50,619 nt of DNA from Cellulomonas triticagri (GCF_003696205.1 NZ_RFFI01000011.1:1-50619); one strand, 5' to 3'. Positions 1-9,648 are shown, numbered from the stretch's first letter. The notes: generated by a model not told the origin, from the letters alone. A program made the numbers and translations.

Positions 1-1087
1 GGTCGAACGGGCGACCGCTGTACGTGCCCGCGCTCGTCGCGTCCGCCGTGGCGGCCTGCGACTCGCGCCGCGCCTCCGCCAGCGCCTCCTTCGGGTCGGT
101 CAGCGCCACCGGCGGCAGGTCGTCCGGGCTGAGCGGGGACGCCCCGGCCGGGCGGGACGGCGCGGGCGCCTCGGCCCCGCCGCCCGCGGCGCCGCCGAAC
201 GCCGCGCCGAAGCCCTGCGTGAACTGGCCCAGCATGCCGGTGAGCTCGGACGGCACGATCCAGACCTTGTTCGCCGGGGTCGCGGCGAGCTTCGGCAGGG
301 CCTGCAGGTACTGGTAGGCCAGCAGCTTCGGGTCGGCGTCGCCGCGGTGGACGGCGTCGAACACCTGGAGGATCGCGCGGGACTCGCCCTCGGCGGTGAG
401 GATCGCGGACTGCGCCGCGCCCTCGGCCCGCAGGATCGCGGCCTGCTTCTCACCCTCGGCGGTGAGGATCTGGGACTGCTTCACGCCCTCGGCCGTGAGG
501 ATCGCCGCACGACGGTCCCGCTCGGCGCGCATCTGCTGCTCCATCGCGCCCTGCACGGAGGCGGGCGGGTCGATGCTCTTCAGCTCGACGCGGTTCACGC
601 GGATGCCCCACTTGCCGGTGGCCTCGTCGAGGACACCGCGCAGCTGGCCGTTGATCTGGTCCCGGCTGGTCAGCGTCTGCTCGAGGTCCATCGAGCCGAT
701 GACGTTCCGGAGCGTGGTGACGGTGAGCTGCTCGATACCGGTGATGTAGTTGGCGATCTCGTAGACCGCGGACTTCGGCTCGGTGACCTGGAAGTAGATG
801 ACCGTGTCGATGCTCACGACCAGGTTGTCCGAGGTGATCACGGGCTGCGGCGGGAACGACACCACCTGCTCGCGCAGGTCGACCCCGGCCCGGACCCGGT
901 CGATGAACGGGATGATCAGGTGCAGTCCCGCGTCCATCGTGCGGTGGTAGCGGCCCAGCCGCTCGACGATCAGCGCGACCGTCTGCGGCACGACCCGCAC
1001 CGCCCGGGCCAGCGTGACCACGACGAAGATCGCGAGGACTGCGAGGAACACCCAGCCCACGATCGCGCCGACGTTGGGGTCGTCCAC
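1..1087 (-). CDS. SPFH/band 7 (stomatin-like) membrane protein, 3' end cut by window
   Basis: About 362 codons are visible; the C-terminus lies beyond base 1. The GTG at 1085-1087 follows a GGGAGGAG ribosome site by 6 nt. An N-terminal membrane helix (residues about 8-24, GWVFLAVLAIFVVVTLA) leads into an SPFH domain with the family phrases VPQTVALIVERLGRYH and VVSIDTVIYFQVTEP. After the domain come four 10-residue ILxAEGxxx repeats (residues about 195-235), the usual helical oligomerisation segment. The tail is rich in Gly, Ala and Pro. Family members form membrane-bound ring assemblies linked to membrane microdomains and protein quality control. The gene lies 109 bp downstream of an NfeD-type gene on the same strand, the classic pairing, so co-transcription is likely. 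The exact role is unknown. Confidence 0.9.
   Translation of the reverse strand, partial: MDDPNVGAIVGWVFLAVLAIFVVVTLARAVRVVPQTVALIVERLGRYHRTMDAGLHLIIPFIDRVRAGVDLREQVVSFPPQPVITSDNLVVSIDTVIYFQVTEPKSAVYEIANYITGIEQLTVTTLRNVIGSMDLEQTLTSRDQINGQLRGVLDEATGKWGIRVNRVELKSIDPPASVQGAMEQQMRAERDRRAAILTAEGVKQSQILTAEGEKQAAILRAEGAAQSAILTAEGESRAILQVFDAVHRGDADPKLLAYQYLQALPKLAATPANKVWIVPSELTGMLGQFTQGFGAAFGGAAGGGAEAPAPSRPAGASPLSPDDLPPVALTDPKEALAEARRESQAATADATSAGTYSGRPFD
385..510 (-). repeat. in-frame 30-bp tandem repeat coding ILxAEGxxx units
   Basis: Four degenerate copies of a 30-base unit encode consecutive ILTAEG, ILTAEG, ILRAEG and ILTAEG peptides in the stomatin-like gene. The repeat is coding and typical of the family's coiled region. 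Copy number could vary by slippage because the units are close in sequence. Confidence 0.75.
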
Positions 1088-1196
1088 GTCCGTCTCCTCC
1101 CTGCGGCGGCCCGGGACGGACCGCGTCGTGGCGGCGGCCGGTCGGCCGTCGCCGTGCGTGCCGGGCCTCGCGGACCCGGCACCTCCCGGCGCCCGG

Positions 1197-1721
1197 TCAG
1201 GCCCCGGCCGGTGCCCCCGGTGCTCCCGGCGCTGCCGCCGGGCCGCCGGGTGCCGTGTCGGTGGCGGCCCCCGAGGGGCCCGTGGCACCAGCGGGTCCGA
1301 CGGGCTCGACCACGGCGGTCGCACCGTCGATGCGCGCCACGCGCACCTCGGTGCCCGCCGCGAACGCGGCCCCGCCCACTGCCCGGGCCGACCAGACCTC
1401 GCCCGCGAGCTTGACCCGGCCGCCCTCCAGGTCCGTGGGCGCCACCACGACGGCCGACCGGCCGACGAGCGCGGCGGTGTTGGTCTCCACCAGCGACGTG
1501 CGCAGGCGCAGCCGCCGGAGCAGGAACGGGCGCAGCGCGAACAGCATCAGCAGCGACGCCACGGCCGCGGCCACGATCTGCACCGCCAGCGGCGCGCCGA
1601 GCGCGTTCGCGAGGGCGCCCACCAGGGCACCGCCCGCCAGCATGAGGAAGATGAGGTCGAGCGCGAAGATCTCGACGACGCCGAGCAGCAGCGCACCCCC
1701 GAGCCACCAGAGCCAGCCCAT
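1197..1721 (-). CDS. NfeD-like membrane protein
   Basis: 174 aa. I chose the ATG at 1721 (MGWLWWLGG) because AAGGGGG lies just upstream; a GTG at 1736 would add five residues. Residues 1-65 hold about three membrane helices (for example LVEIFALDLIFLMLAGGALVG-like hydrophobic stretches and a helix ending LMLFALRPFLL). A small OB-fold-like NfeD domain follows (GRSAVVV ... GGRVKLAGEVWSAR ... GTEVRVARIDGATAVVEP), then a low-complexity Pro/Ala/Gly tail of about 35 residues. Short NfeD proteins accompany SPFH proteins and probably modulate their assembly. The SPFH partner starts 109 bp downstream. It lacks the ClpP-like protease domain of long NfeD proteins. Confidence 0.87.
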   Translation of the reverse strand: MGWLWWLGGALLLGVVEIFALDLIFLMLAGGALVGALANALGAPLAVQIVAAAVASLLMLFALRPFLLRRLRLRTSLVETNTAALVGRSAVVVAPTDLEGGRVKLAGEVWSARAVGGAAFAAGTEVRVARIDGATAVVEPVGPAGATGPSGAATDTAPGGPAAAPGAPGAPAGA

Positions 1722-1810
1722 CGGGACCCCCTTCACCAGGGCGCCGTCCGGCGCCGTCGTCGTCGCCGCGCCGGTCCGGGGTCGTCCCCGGGGCGCGGCC
1801 GCTCACCACG

Positions 1811-1816
1811 ATCCTA
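1811..1816 (-). promoter_or_regulatory. candidate -10 element (TAGGAT) for the nfeD-SPFH operon
   Basis: On the minus strand TAGGAT lies about 90 nt before the chosen nfeD start, leaving a leader of roughly 80 nt. No convincing -35 is visible, so this is a weak call from the -10 pattern alone. Confidence 0.35.
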
Positions 1817-1917
1817 GACGATCCCTTTGCCGACCTGTGAGGAACCGGTGAGGTCCGCCGGACGAGCGGACGAACCGGGCACCGTCCCGGCGACCCCGGC
1901 GGCCCGCGCGGAGCGGG

Positions 1918-2703
1918 TCAGTCCGCGGCGCGCGCCGTCCACCGGTCGCCCACGCGCTCCACCTGCAGCGGGGTGCCGAACGCGGCCGTGAGGTTCTCGC
2001 CCGTGAGCACCTCCGCGACCGGACCGGCGGCGTGCACCTTCCCGCCCGCGAGCAGCAGCAGGTGCGTGAAGCCCGGCGGGATCTCCTCGACGTGGTGCGT
2101 CACGAGCACCAGCGCCGGGGACTTCCGGTCTCCCGCGAGCTCGGCCAGCGCCGCCACGAGCTCCTCGCGCCCGCCGAGGTCGAGGCCCGCGGCGGGCTCG
2201 TCCAGCAGCAGCAGCTCGGGGTCGCTCATCAGCGCCCGCGCGATCTGCACGCGCTTGCGCTCGCCCTCGCTCAGCGTGCCGAAGTACCGGTCGGCGAACC
2301 CGGCGACGCCGAACGCCGCCATGAGGTCCGCCGCACGCGACTCGTCGACCTGCTCGTACGCCTCGCGCCACCGGCCGGTCACGCCGTAGGCGGCGGTCAG
2401 CACCACGTCGCGCACGAGCTCACCGCCGGGGATCCGGTCCGCGAGCGCGGCGCTCGCCAGGCCGATGCGGGGCCGCAGCTCGAAGACGTCGACCCGGCCG
2501 AGGCGCGAGCCCAGCAGGTCGGCCGTCCCGGAGGTGGGGTGCATCCGGCCGGAGGCCACCTGGAGCACCGTTGTCTTGCCGGCGCCGTTGCGTCCGAGGA
2601 CCACCCAGCGCTCGCCCTCGCGGACCCGCCAGGACAGCCCGTCGAGGATCGTCGTGGTGCCGCGGCGGATGGTCACGTCCTGCAGGTCGAGCACGTCGGT
2701 CAT
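1918..2703 (-). CDS. single ABC transporter ATP-binding protein (YlmA/ModF-like)
   Basis: 261 aa with one nucleotide-binding domain. Walker A is GRNGAGKTT near residue 40, the signature is LSEGERKRVQIARAL, and Walker B is ELLLLDEPAAGLD. The switch region VTHHVEEIPPGFTH matches the YlmA/ModF-like group of free-standing ATPases. No permease gene is adjacent, so it may serve a distant partner or a non-transport role. The ATG at 2703 is preceded by TAGGGT 8 nt upstream and no SD, which suggests a leaderless mRNA; a GTG two codons earlier is possible. It is transcribed divergently from the hypothetical gene at 2793. Molybdate-type uptake is only one possibility. Confidence 0.85.
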   Translation of the reverse strand: MTDVLDLQDVTIRRGTTTILDGLSWRVREGERWVVLGRNGAGKTTVLQVASGRMHPTSGTADLLGSRLGRVDVFELRPRIGLASAALADRIPGGELVRDVVLTAAYGVTGRWREAYEQVDESRAADLMAAFGVAGFADRYFGTLSEGERKRVQIARALMSDPELLLLDEPAAGLDLGGREELVAALAELAGDRKSPALVLVTHHVEEIPPGFTHLLLLAGGKVHAAGPVAEVLTGENLTAAFGTPLQVERVGDRWTARAAD

Positions 2704-2711
2704 GGTCACCG

Positions 2712-2717
2712 ACCCTA
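2712..2717 (-). promoter_or_regulatory. -10 element TAGGGT, leaderless promoter of the YlmA-like gene
   Basis: Minus-strand TAGGGT ends 8 nt before the ATG at 2703. It faces the divergent -10 at 2780-2785. Confidence 0.55.
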
Positions 2718-2779
2718 TCCGCCCGGACGGCCACGGGCGGCACGAAGCGGGCGCGGCGCCCGACGTCCGCCGGTGGACG

Positions 2780-2785
2780 TACGTT
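2780..2785 (+). promoter_or_regulatory. -10 element TACGTT, leaderless promoter of the gene at 2793
   Basis: TACGTT is followed by 7 nt and then GTG. No SD precedes the GTG. Confidence 0.5.
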
Positions 2786-2792
2786 GGGTGCC

Positions 2793-3641
2793 GTGGACCG
2801 CACTCCCCTCGCCCTGCCCCGTTCCGTGCTGCTGGCGCTCTGGCTCGCCGAGCCGGGCGCCGGATCGGGACCGGTGCAGCGCACCCTGGACGCCGTGCAG
2901 GGCGACGACGAGCCGCACCGCGTCGAGGTGGTCGGCGCGAGGGTGCCGGGGCTAGGCGCGTCGGAGGACGCCCCGCTGCCGGGAGCCGGGGCGGGCACGG
3001 CGACGCTGGCCGACCTCGTCGCGGCGTGGGCGAGCGGCCCGCGCGTCGTCGCCGCCGTGCTGCCCGCACCTGGCGACCCGGCCGGCGCCCCCGCCGCGGT
3101 GGCGGGTCCGGCCCAGGAGTCCGGCGAGGCGGTGCTGGTCAGCACCCCCGACGGCGACTTCGCGGCCGTGCCGCGCGTCGAGGTGTTCGGCAGCGTCTAC
3201 GAGCAGGGCCACCAGGTCACCTGGCGGGTGCACGCGGTCCCCGCGTGGCGCACGACGCTCGTCGGGCACGTCGGCACGCTCGCCGAGGCGGACCGGGAGC
3301 TCACCGTCGCGCTCACCCGCGCGACCGAGGCGCTGACCACCCTGGACGTCGCGCGGTGGCGCCCGGACGCCGCCGAGCGGATCGCCGCGCTGCGCGACAC
3401 CCCGGACGCGCGCGGGGTGCTCCCGCCCGGCCTGGACCCGCGTCGGGTGCGGGTCATCGGGTCGGCGCTGCGGCTGCGGGCCATCGTCGACATCGCGACC
3501 GCGGACGACGGTGCCGCGGTCAACCTGTGGCAGGCCGACCAGCGCACCACGGCGCTGCGGGACGTGGACCGGGCCGCGCGGCGCGCCCTGGCGGTGGCGA
3601 CGCACCCGGCGCACGACGCCCCGGACCCCGCCCGGGGCTGA
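2793..3641 (+). CDS. conserved hypothetical protein
   Basis: 282 aa, soluble, with no signal peptide or membrane helix that I can see. It begins MDRTPLALPRSVLLALWLAE. A central part reads like a compact beta-rich domain (VSTPDGDFAAVPRVEVFG ... GHQVTWRVHAVPAW). The second half is helical (LAEADRELTVALTRATEALT ... DVDRAARRALAVAT). I recognise no catalytic motif. The GTG at 2793 fits a leaderless start. It is convergent with glgM 34 bp downstream and divergent from an ATPase gene. The coding signal is strong: GC-rich third positions run throughout on this strand. The function is unknown; it may be an actinobacterial orphan of the glycogen locus, but this is only positional inference. Confidence 0.75.
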   Translation: MDRTPLALPRSVLLALWLAEPGAGSGPVQRTLDAVQGDDEPHRVEVVGARVPGLGASEDAPLPGAGAGTATLADLVAAWASGPRVVAAVLPAPGDPAGAPAAVAGPAQESGEAVLVSTPDGDFAAVPRVEVFGSVYEQGHQVTWRVHAVPAWRTTLVGHVGTLAEADRELTVALTRATEALTTLDVARWRPDAAERIAALRDTPDARGVLPPGLDPRRVRVIGSALRLRAIVDIATADDGAAVNLWQADQRTTALRDVDRAARRALAVATHPAHDAPDPARG

Positions 3642-3675
3642 GCCGCCCGGGGCCGGGCAGGACGGACGCCGCGCG

Positions 3676-4905
3676 TCAGCGCAGCACGGAGCGGTAGACC
3701 TCCAGCGTCCGCTCGGCGACCGCGTCCCAGGAGAAGTGGTCCTCGACCCGCTGCCGGGCCGCGACGCCCCAGGCCCGCGCGCGCTCGACGTCGGACACGG
3801 CCTCGGTGAGCGTCGCGCCGAGGTCGGCGACGAACGCGTCGGGGTCCACCGGCGTCCCCGTGCCGTCCTGCACCTGGTCGATCGGCACGAGCCAGCCGGT
3901 GCGCCCGGCGTCCACGACCTCCGGGATGCCGCCGGTCGCCGTGCCGACGACGGGCAGGCCCACGGCCATGGCCTCGAGGTTGACGATGCCCAGCGGCTCG
4001 TACACCGACGGGCAGGCGAACACCGTCCCGGTCGCGAGCACCGCGACGAGCTCGTCGCGCGGCAGCATCCGCTCGATCCAGACGACCCCGTCGCGGCGGG
4101 CGCGCAGCTGCTCGACCAGCCCGGTGACCTCGGCGAGGATCTCCGGGGTGTCGGGCGCACCGGCGCACAGCACGAGCTGCACCTCGGGCGGCAGCTGCTC
4201 GGCGGCGCGCAGCAGGTACGGCAGCCCCTTCTGCCGCGTGATCCGCCCGACGAACACCACCGCGGGGCGGTCCGGGTCGATGCCGTTGGCGCGGGCCACG
4301 TCGCGCGCGGCGTCCCACTCGTCCTCGGTGCCGGGACGGCGCCAGCCCGCGAGGTCGATGCCGTTGTGCACCACGTGGACGCGACCCGGGTCGATCGCCG
4401 GGTAGCAGCGCAGGATGTCGGCCCGCATGCCCGCGCTCACGGCGATCACCGCGGCGGCGGACTCGAACGCCGTGCGCTCGGCCCAGGACGACAGCGCGTA
4501 GCCGCCGCCGAGCTGCTCGGCCTTCCACGGGCGCAGCGGCTCCAGGCTGTGCGCGGACACCACGTGCGGGACGCCGTGCAGCAGCGACGCCAGGTGGCCC
4601 GCGAGGTTCGCGTACCAGGTGTGCGAGTGCACGAGGTCGGTCGCGTCGCCCGCGTCCCCGCCCGCGCGGCCCACGCCGTCGACGATCGCCAGGTCGACCC
4701 CGAAGGTCGCGAGGGCCGGGTTCGCGTCGGCCAGCGGACCGGGCACGTCGTACCCCGTCACGCCGGGCTCGTCGCGTGCGCCGTCGAAGCAGTGGACGCG
4801 CACGTCGACGCTGCGCCGCAGCACCGCGGCGAGCTCGGCCACGTGCACGCCGGCACCCCCGTAGACGTGCGGCGGGTACTCGCGGGTCAGCAGGTCGACT
4901 CTCAC
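3676..4905 (-). CDS. glgA: GT4 glycogen synthase / maltose-1-phosphate synthase (GlgA/GlgM type)
   Basis: 409 aa. The GT4/GT5-like fold starts with LLTREYPPHVYGGAGVHVAEL, whose GG loop binds the ADP-glucose phosphate. The C-terminal half has VVFVGRITRQKGLPYLLRAA and the donor-binding VYEPLGIVNLEAMAVGLPVV with the E-x7-E motif. The actinobacterial enzyme next to glgC (Mycobacterium Rv1212c) is known to make maltose-1-phosphate from ADP-glucose and glucose-1-phosphate, so glgM is the likely true role; databases usually call it glgA. I chose GTG 4905 (family start MRVxxLTREYPP) because TAGCGT lies 7 nt upstream. A GTG at 4914 is the alternative. It is divergent from glgC, which supplies ADP-glucose. 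Confidence 0.88.
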   Translation of the reverse strand: MRVDLLTREYPPHVYGGAGVHVAELAAVLRRSVDVRVHCFDGARDEPGVTGYDVPGPLADANPALATFGVDLAIVDGVGRAGGDAGDATDLVHSHTWYANLAGHLASLLHGVPHVVSAHSLEPLRPWKAEQLGGGYALSSWAERTAFESAAAVIAVSAGMRADILRCYPAIDPGRVHVVHNGIDLAGWRRPGTEDEWDAARDVARANGIDPDRPAVVFVGRITRQKGLPYLLRAAEQLPPEVQLVLCAGAPDTPEILAEVTGLVEQLRARRDGVVWIERMLPRDELVAVLATGTVFACPSVYEPLGIVNLEAMAVGLPVVGTATGGIPEVVDAGRTGWLVPIDQVQDGTGTPVDPDAFVADLGATLTEAVSDVERARAWGVAARQRVEDHFSWDAVAERTLEVYRSVLR

Positions 4906-4912
4906 GCGCGAC

Positions 4913-4918
4913 ACGCTA
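4913..4918 (-). promoter_or_regulatory. -10 element TAGCGT, leaderless promoter of glgM/glgA
   Basis: Minus-strand TAGCGT with 7 nt to the GTG at 4905. The match decides the start between two in-frame GTG codons. Confidence 0.5.
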
Positions 4919-4963
4919 GCGCGGAACTGCCCGTTCGCCTCGCCGTGGGCGGTCCTGTGGCCC

Positions 4964-4969
4964 TAGGGT
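4964..4969 (+). promoter_or_regulatory. -10 element TAGGGT, leaderless promoter of glgC
   Basis: TAGGGT, 6 nt, then the ATG at 4976. No SD is present. The -35 region is not recognisable. Confidence 0.55.
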
Positions 4970-4975
4970 CGGGGC

Positions 4976-6217
4976 ATGGCAGCGCCGCGCATCCTGGCAA
5001 TCGTCCTCGCAGGTGGAGAGGGCAAGCGGCTCATGCCGCTCACCGCCGCCCGCGCGAAGCCCGCGGTCCCGTTCGGGGGCATCTACCGGCTCGTCGACTT
5101 CGCGCTGTCGAACCTGGTGAACTCGCGGTACCTGCACATCATCGTGCTGACCCAGTACAAGTCCCACAGCCTCGACCGGCACGTGTCCAAGACGTGGCGC
5201 ATGTCGACCCTGCTGGGCAACTACGTCTCCCCCGTGCCCGCGCAGCAGCGGGTCGGCAAGCACTGGTACCTCGGTAGCGCCGACGCGATCTACCAGTGCC
5301 TCAACATCCTGGACGACGAGCGGCCCGACATCGTCGTCGTGGTCGGCGCCGACCACGTGTACCGCATGGACTTCTCGCAGATGGTGGACCAGCACATCGC
5401 CACCGGTGCCGAGATGACGGTCGCGGGCATCCGCCAGCCCATCGCGATGGCCGACCAGTTCGGCGTGATCGAGACCGACCCGGCCGACCCCACGCGGATC
5501 ACCGCGTTCCGGGAGAAGCCCGCCGACCCCGTCGGGCTGCCGGACTCCCCCGGCGAGATCCTCGCGTCGATGGGCAACTACGTCGTCAACACCGACGCGC
5601 TGATCCGCGCCGTCACGGAGGACGCCGAGAACCCGACGTCCCGGCACGACATGGGCGGCGACCTCGTCCCCGCGTTCGTGGAGCGCGGTACCGCGGGCGT
5701 CTACGACTTCATCAACAACGACGTCCCCGGCTCCACGGACCGGGACCGCGACTACTGGCGCGACGTCGGGACCCTGGACTCGTACTACGACGCGAACCAG
5801 GACCTCATCTCCATCGAGCCGGTGTTCAACCTCTACAACGACGCGTGGCCGCTCTACACCGGCTACACGGGGCTGCCGCCCGCGAAGTTCGTGCACGCCG
5901 GGGCGGGCCGCCTCGGGCACGCCGCGGACTCCATCGTGTCGCCCGGCGTCATCGTCTCGGGCGCCACCGTGTCCGGGTCGGTGCTGTCCCCCGGGGTCTA
6001 CCTGCACTCGTGGGCGCAGGTCACCGACTCGGTGCTCATGGACGGCGTCATCGTGAACCGGTACGCGCAGGTGCACCGCGCGATCCTCGACAAGAACGTC
6101 GTCGTGCACGAGCGCGCCCGGGTCGGCATCGACCGCGAGCACGACCTCGCGCGCGGGTTCACGGTCACCGAGTCCGGCATCACGGTCGTGCCGAAGGGCG
6201 CTGAGATCACGCTCTGA
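4976..6217 (+). CDS. glgC: glucose-1-phosphate adenylyltransferase
   Basis: 413 aa, the usual length. It makes ADP-glucose and pyrophosphate from glucose-1-phosphate and ATP, the committed step of glycogen and maltose-1-phosphate synthesis. The N-terminal nucleotidyltransferase motif is [19 protein letters not shown] followed by [16 protein letters not shown]. Catalytic and substrate segments GADHVYRMD and FREKP are present. The C-terminus (from about residue 300) is a left-handed beta helix ([20 protein letters not shown]). It stands back to back with glgM, whose product uses its ADP-glucose, with only 70 bp between the starts. All key residues look intact. Confidence 0.96.
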   Translation: MAAPRILAIVLAGGEGKRLMPLTAARAKPAVPFGGIYRLVDFALSNLVNSRYLHIIVLTQYKSHSLDRHVSKTWRMSTLLGNYVSPVPAQQRVGKHWYLGSADAIYQCLNILDDERPDIVVVVGADHVYRMDFSQMVDQHIATGAEMTVAGIRQPIAMADQFGVIETDPADPTRITAFREKPADPVGLPDSPGEILASMGNYVVNTDALIRAVTEDAENPTSRHDMGGDLVPAFVERGTAGVYDFINNDVPGSTDRDRDYWRDVGTLDSYYDANQDLISIEPVFNLYNDAWPLYTGYTGLPPAKFVHAGAGRLGHAADSIVSPGVIVSGATVSGSVLSPGVYLHSWAQVTDSVLMDGVIVNRYAQVHRAILDKNVVVHERARVGIDREHDLARGFTVTESGITVVPKGAEITL

Positions 6218-6273
6218 CCGCGTCCGGGCGCACGGGGGCTGGACACCCGGCGCGGCACCGCCGCCGCGCTCGG

Positions 6274-6279
6274 TAGCCT
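6274..6279 (+). promoter_or_regulatory. -10 element TAGCCT, leaderless promoter of serB
   Basis: TAGCCT, 6 nt, then the GTG at 6286. No SD. Confidence 0.5.
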
Positions 6280-6285
6280 GCCGTC

Positions 6286-6933
6286 GTGAGCCAGCCCACG
6301 CCGCCCCGCCTCGTCGTGATGGACGTCGACTCCACCCTGATCACCCAGGAGGTCGTCGAGCTGCTGGCCGCCCACGCGGGCAGCCGGGACGAGGTCGCCG
6401 ACATCACCGAGCGCGCCATGCGCGGCGAGCTCGACTTCACCGAGTCCCTGCGGGCGCGCGTCGCGACCCTCGCCGGGCTGCCGGTGTCGGTCCTGGACGC
6501 CGTGCTGGCGGAGGTCGTCGTCACCCCCGGCGCCGTCGAGCTGCTGGCCGAGGTCGACCGGCGCGGCTGGCACGTCGGCGTGGTCTCCGGCGGGTTCGCG
6601 GAGGTCGTGCAGCCGCTCGCGGCGCGCCTGGGCATCCCGCGCACGCACGCGAACGTGCTGGAGGTCGAGCACGGGGCGCTGACCGGGCGGGTCGCGGGCG
6701 AGGTCGTGGATCGGGCGGTCAAGGCCCGGCAGCTGCGCGCGTGGGCCGCCGAGCTGGGCGTGCCGATGGACCGCACCGTCGCCATCGGAGACGGGGCGAA
6801 CGACCTCGACATGATCGCCGCGGCGGGCTACGGCATCGCGTTCAACGCGAAGCCCGTGGTGCGCGCGCAGGCCGACGCGGCGGTGGACGACCGCCTGGAC
6901 GCGGTGCTGACCCTGCCCCCGTTCGCGGACTGA
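6286..6933 (+). CDS. serB: phosphoserine phosphatase
   Basis: 215 aa HAD-superfamily enzyme that releases phosphate from O-phosphoserine in the last step of serine synthesis. Motif I is MDVDSTLI, with nucleophile D13 and acid D15. Motif II is VVSGGF, and motif III/IV spans the conserved lysine region and GDGANDLDMI. The C-terminal IAFNAKPVVR phrase is diagnostic for SerB rather than other HAD phosphatases. It has no N-terminal ACT domain, so it is the short form. It is convergent with the SixA-like gene across a 101-bp spacer carrying four copies of a 12-mer. Confidence 0.94.
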   Translation: MSQPTPPRLVVMDVDSTLITQEVVELLAAHAGSRDEVADITERAMRGELDFTESLRARVATLAGLPVSVLDAVLAEVVVTPGAVELLAEVDRRGWHVGVVSGGFAEVVQPLAARLGIPRTHANVLEVEHGALTGRVAGEVVDRAVKARQLRAWAAELGVPMDRTVAIGDGANDLDMIAAAGYGIAFNAKPVVRAQADAAVDDRLDAVLTLPPFAD

Positions 6934-6954
6934 CGCGGGGGCTTCCCCACCCCA

Positions 6955-7023
6955 CGAGGTCGGGGGAACACGTCGAGGTCGGCGGAACGGATCCACCGAC
7001 CTCGTCGGCGACCACCGACCTCG
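6955..7023. terminator. nested inverted repeats between serB and the SixA-like gene
   Basis: The 12-mer CGAGGTCGGNGG occurs at 6955-6966 and 6974-6985, and its reverse complement at 6993-7004 and 7012-7023. The spacing is 19 bp on each side. The inner pair folds with a loop of about 13 nt, and the outer pair can extend or replace it. Placement between two convergent stop codons suggests a bidirectional terminator. There is no U tract. Confidence 0.6.
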
Positions 7024-7034
7024 CCGGGAACGGC

Positions 7035-7562
7035 TCAGTCCGGGCTGATCACCGTGAGCAGGCGCGCGGCGTCCGGCTCCAGGTCCGCCCAGGCGCCGCT
7101 GACCTCGAGGACCGAGTACGTCGCCGTCGGGACCCCGACGCGCACGCGCGCGACGGCGGCCTCGTCCGAGCCCGGACCGGCGAGCGCGGCGGCGGTCTGC
7201 GAGACGGTCGGCTCGTGGCCGACGACCAGCAGCGTGCCGACGGACTCGTCCGTCTGCCGGAGCAGCCCGAGCAGGCTGCGCACCCCGGCGGCGTAGACGT
7301 CGTCGCTGAGCGTCGCCACCTCGGGCGGCACACCGAGGCCGGCGCGCACGAGGTCCCACGTCTGGCGGGTGCGCAGCGCCGTCGACACCAGCACGGCGTC
7401 CGGCACCAGTCCGGTCGCGGCCAGCGACCCGCCGACCCCGGTGGCCTGCGAGCGGCCCTTGAGGGCGAGCGGGCGCATCTGGTCGTCGAGGGACCCGGCG
7501 GGCTCCGCCTTCGCGTGGCGGAGCAGGACGAGCTGGTGCGCGGAACGGTCGGTCACGCGCAC
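7035..7562 (-). CDS. SixA-like histidine phosphatase family protein
   Basis: 175 aa, branch-2-type phosphoglycerate-mutase-like fold of the short SixA class. The phosphohistidine motif is LVLLRHAKAEP with H16. The second core segment VSTALRTRQTWD and the late histidine motif VVGHEPTVSQ are intact. SixA of E. coli removes phosphate from phosphohistidine on HPt or PTS proteins; actinobacterial members are not well defined. The GTG at 7562 has GGGA 5 nt upstream; GTG 7556 is also possible. It starts 13 bp after the fabI stop codon on the same strand, so it is probably the last gene of a fabG-fabI-sixA unit. Confidence 0.85.
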   Translation of the reverse strand: MRVTDRSAHQLVLLRHAKAEPAGSLDDQMRPLALKGRSQATGVGGSLAATGLVPDAVLVSTALRTRQTWDLVRAGLGVPPEVATLSDDVYAAGVRSLLGLLRQTDESVGTLLVVGHEPTVSQTAAALAGPGSDEAAVARVRVGVPTATYSVLEVSGAWADLEPDAARLLTVISPD

Positions 7563-7575
7563 CAGCGTCCCACGA

Positions 7576-8343
7576 CTACTGGCCCATCGCGTGCACGCCG
7601 CCGTCGACGTGCACCATCTCCCCCGTCGTCTTGGGGAACCAGTCGGACAGCAGCGCCGCGACCGCGCGGGCCGTGGGCTCCGGGTCGTGCACGTCCCAGC
7701 CGAGGGGCGCGCGGCCGTCCCAGCCGCCCTCCATCGACTCGAAGCCCGGGATGGACTTCGCGGCGGTGGTGCGGATCGGGCCGGCGGACACCACGTTGAC
7801 GCGGATGCCCTGCGGGCCGAGGTCGCGGGCCAGGTAGCGGGAGGTCGACTCGAAGGCGGCCTTGGCGACGCCCATCCAGTCGTAGACCGGCCACGCGAAC
7901 CGCGCGTCGAAGGTCAGGCCGACGATGGAGCCGCCGCCGGTGAGCAGCGGCTGCGTGGCGGTGGCCAGCGACTTCAGGGAGAACGCGGACACCTCGAGCG
8001 CGGTGGCGACGTCGGCCCACTCGGCGGCGAGGAAGTTGCCGCCCATGACGGACTGCGGCGCGAAGCCGATGGAGTGCACGACCCCGTCCAGGTGGTCCAC
8101 GTGCTCGCGGACGCGCTCCGGCAGGGCCGCCAGGTCCTCGGCGTCCGTGACGTCGAGCTGCACGACCGGCGCCTCCTTCGGCAGCCGCCGGGCGATGGCC
8201 TGCGTGAGGCGGAACTGGCGCCCGAACGAGCTCAGCACGACCTCGGCGCCCTCCTCCTGCGCGAGGCGCGCGACGTGGAAGGCGATGGAGCCGTCGGTGA
8301 GGACGCCGGTGACGAGGAGCTTCTTGCCGTCGAGGAGACCCAT
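7576..8343 (-). CDS. fabI: enoyl-[acyl-carrier-protein] reductase (NADH)
   Basis: 255 aa. It is an atypical short-chain dehydrogenase that reduces the trans-2-enoyl thioester in the last step of each fatty-acid elongation cycle (FabI/InhA family, target of isoniazid- and triclosan-type inhibitors in relatives). The N-terminus GKKLLVTGVLTDGSIAFHVA has the FabI/InhA-type nucleotide-binding loop. The active site is VYDWMGVAKAA, with Y154 and K161 in the family's Tyr-x6-Lys arrangement. Substrate-loop residues are SAGPIRTTAAKSIPGF. The ATG at 8343 gives MGLLDGKKLLVTG. It lies 41 bp behind fabG in the order seen in mycobacteria (mabA-inhA). Confidence 0.95.
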   Translation of the reverse strand: MGLLDGKKLLVTGVLTDGSIAFHVARLAQEEGAEVVLSSFGRQFRLTQAIARRLPKEAPVVQLDVTDAEDLAALPERVREHVDHLDGVVHSIGFAPQSVMGGNFLAAEWADVATALEVSAFSLKSLATATQPLLTGGGSIVGLTFDARFAWPVYDWMGVAKAAFESTSRYLARDLGPQGIRVNVVSAGPIRTTAAKSIPGFESMEGGWDGRAPLGWDVHDPEPTARAVAALLSDWFPKTTGEMVHVDGGVHAMGQ

Positions 8344-8384
8344 GGTCGATCCGATCTGTGCGAGGTGGTGCGGGAGGTGGGAGG

Positions 8385-9648
<1,264 letters not shown>

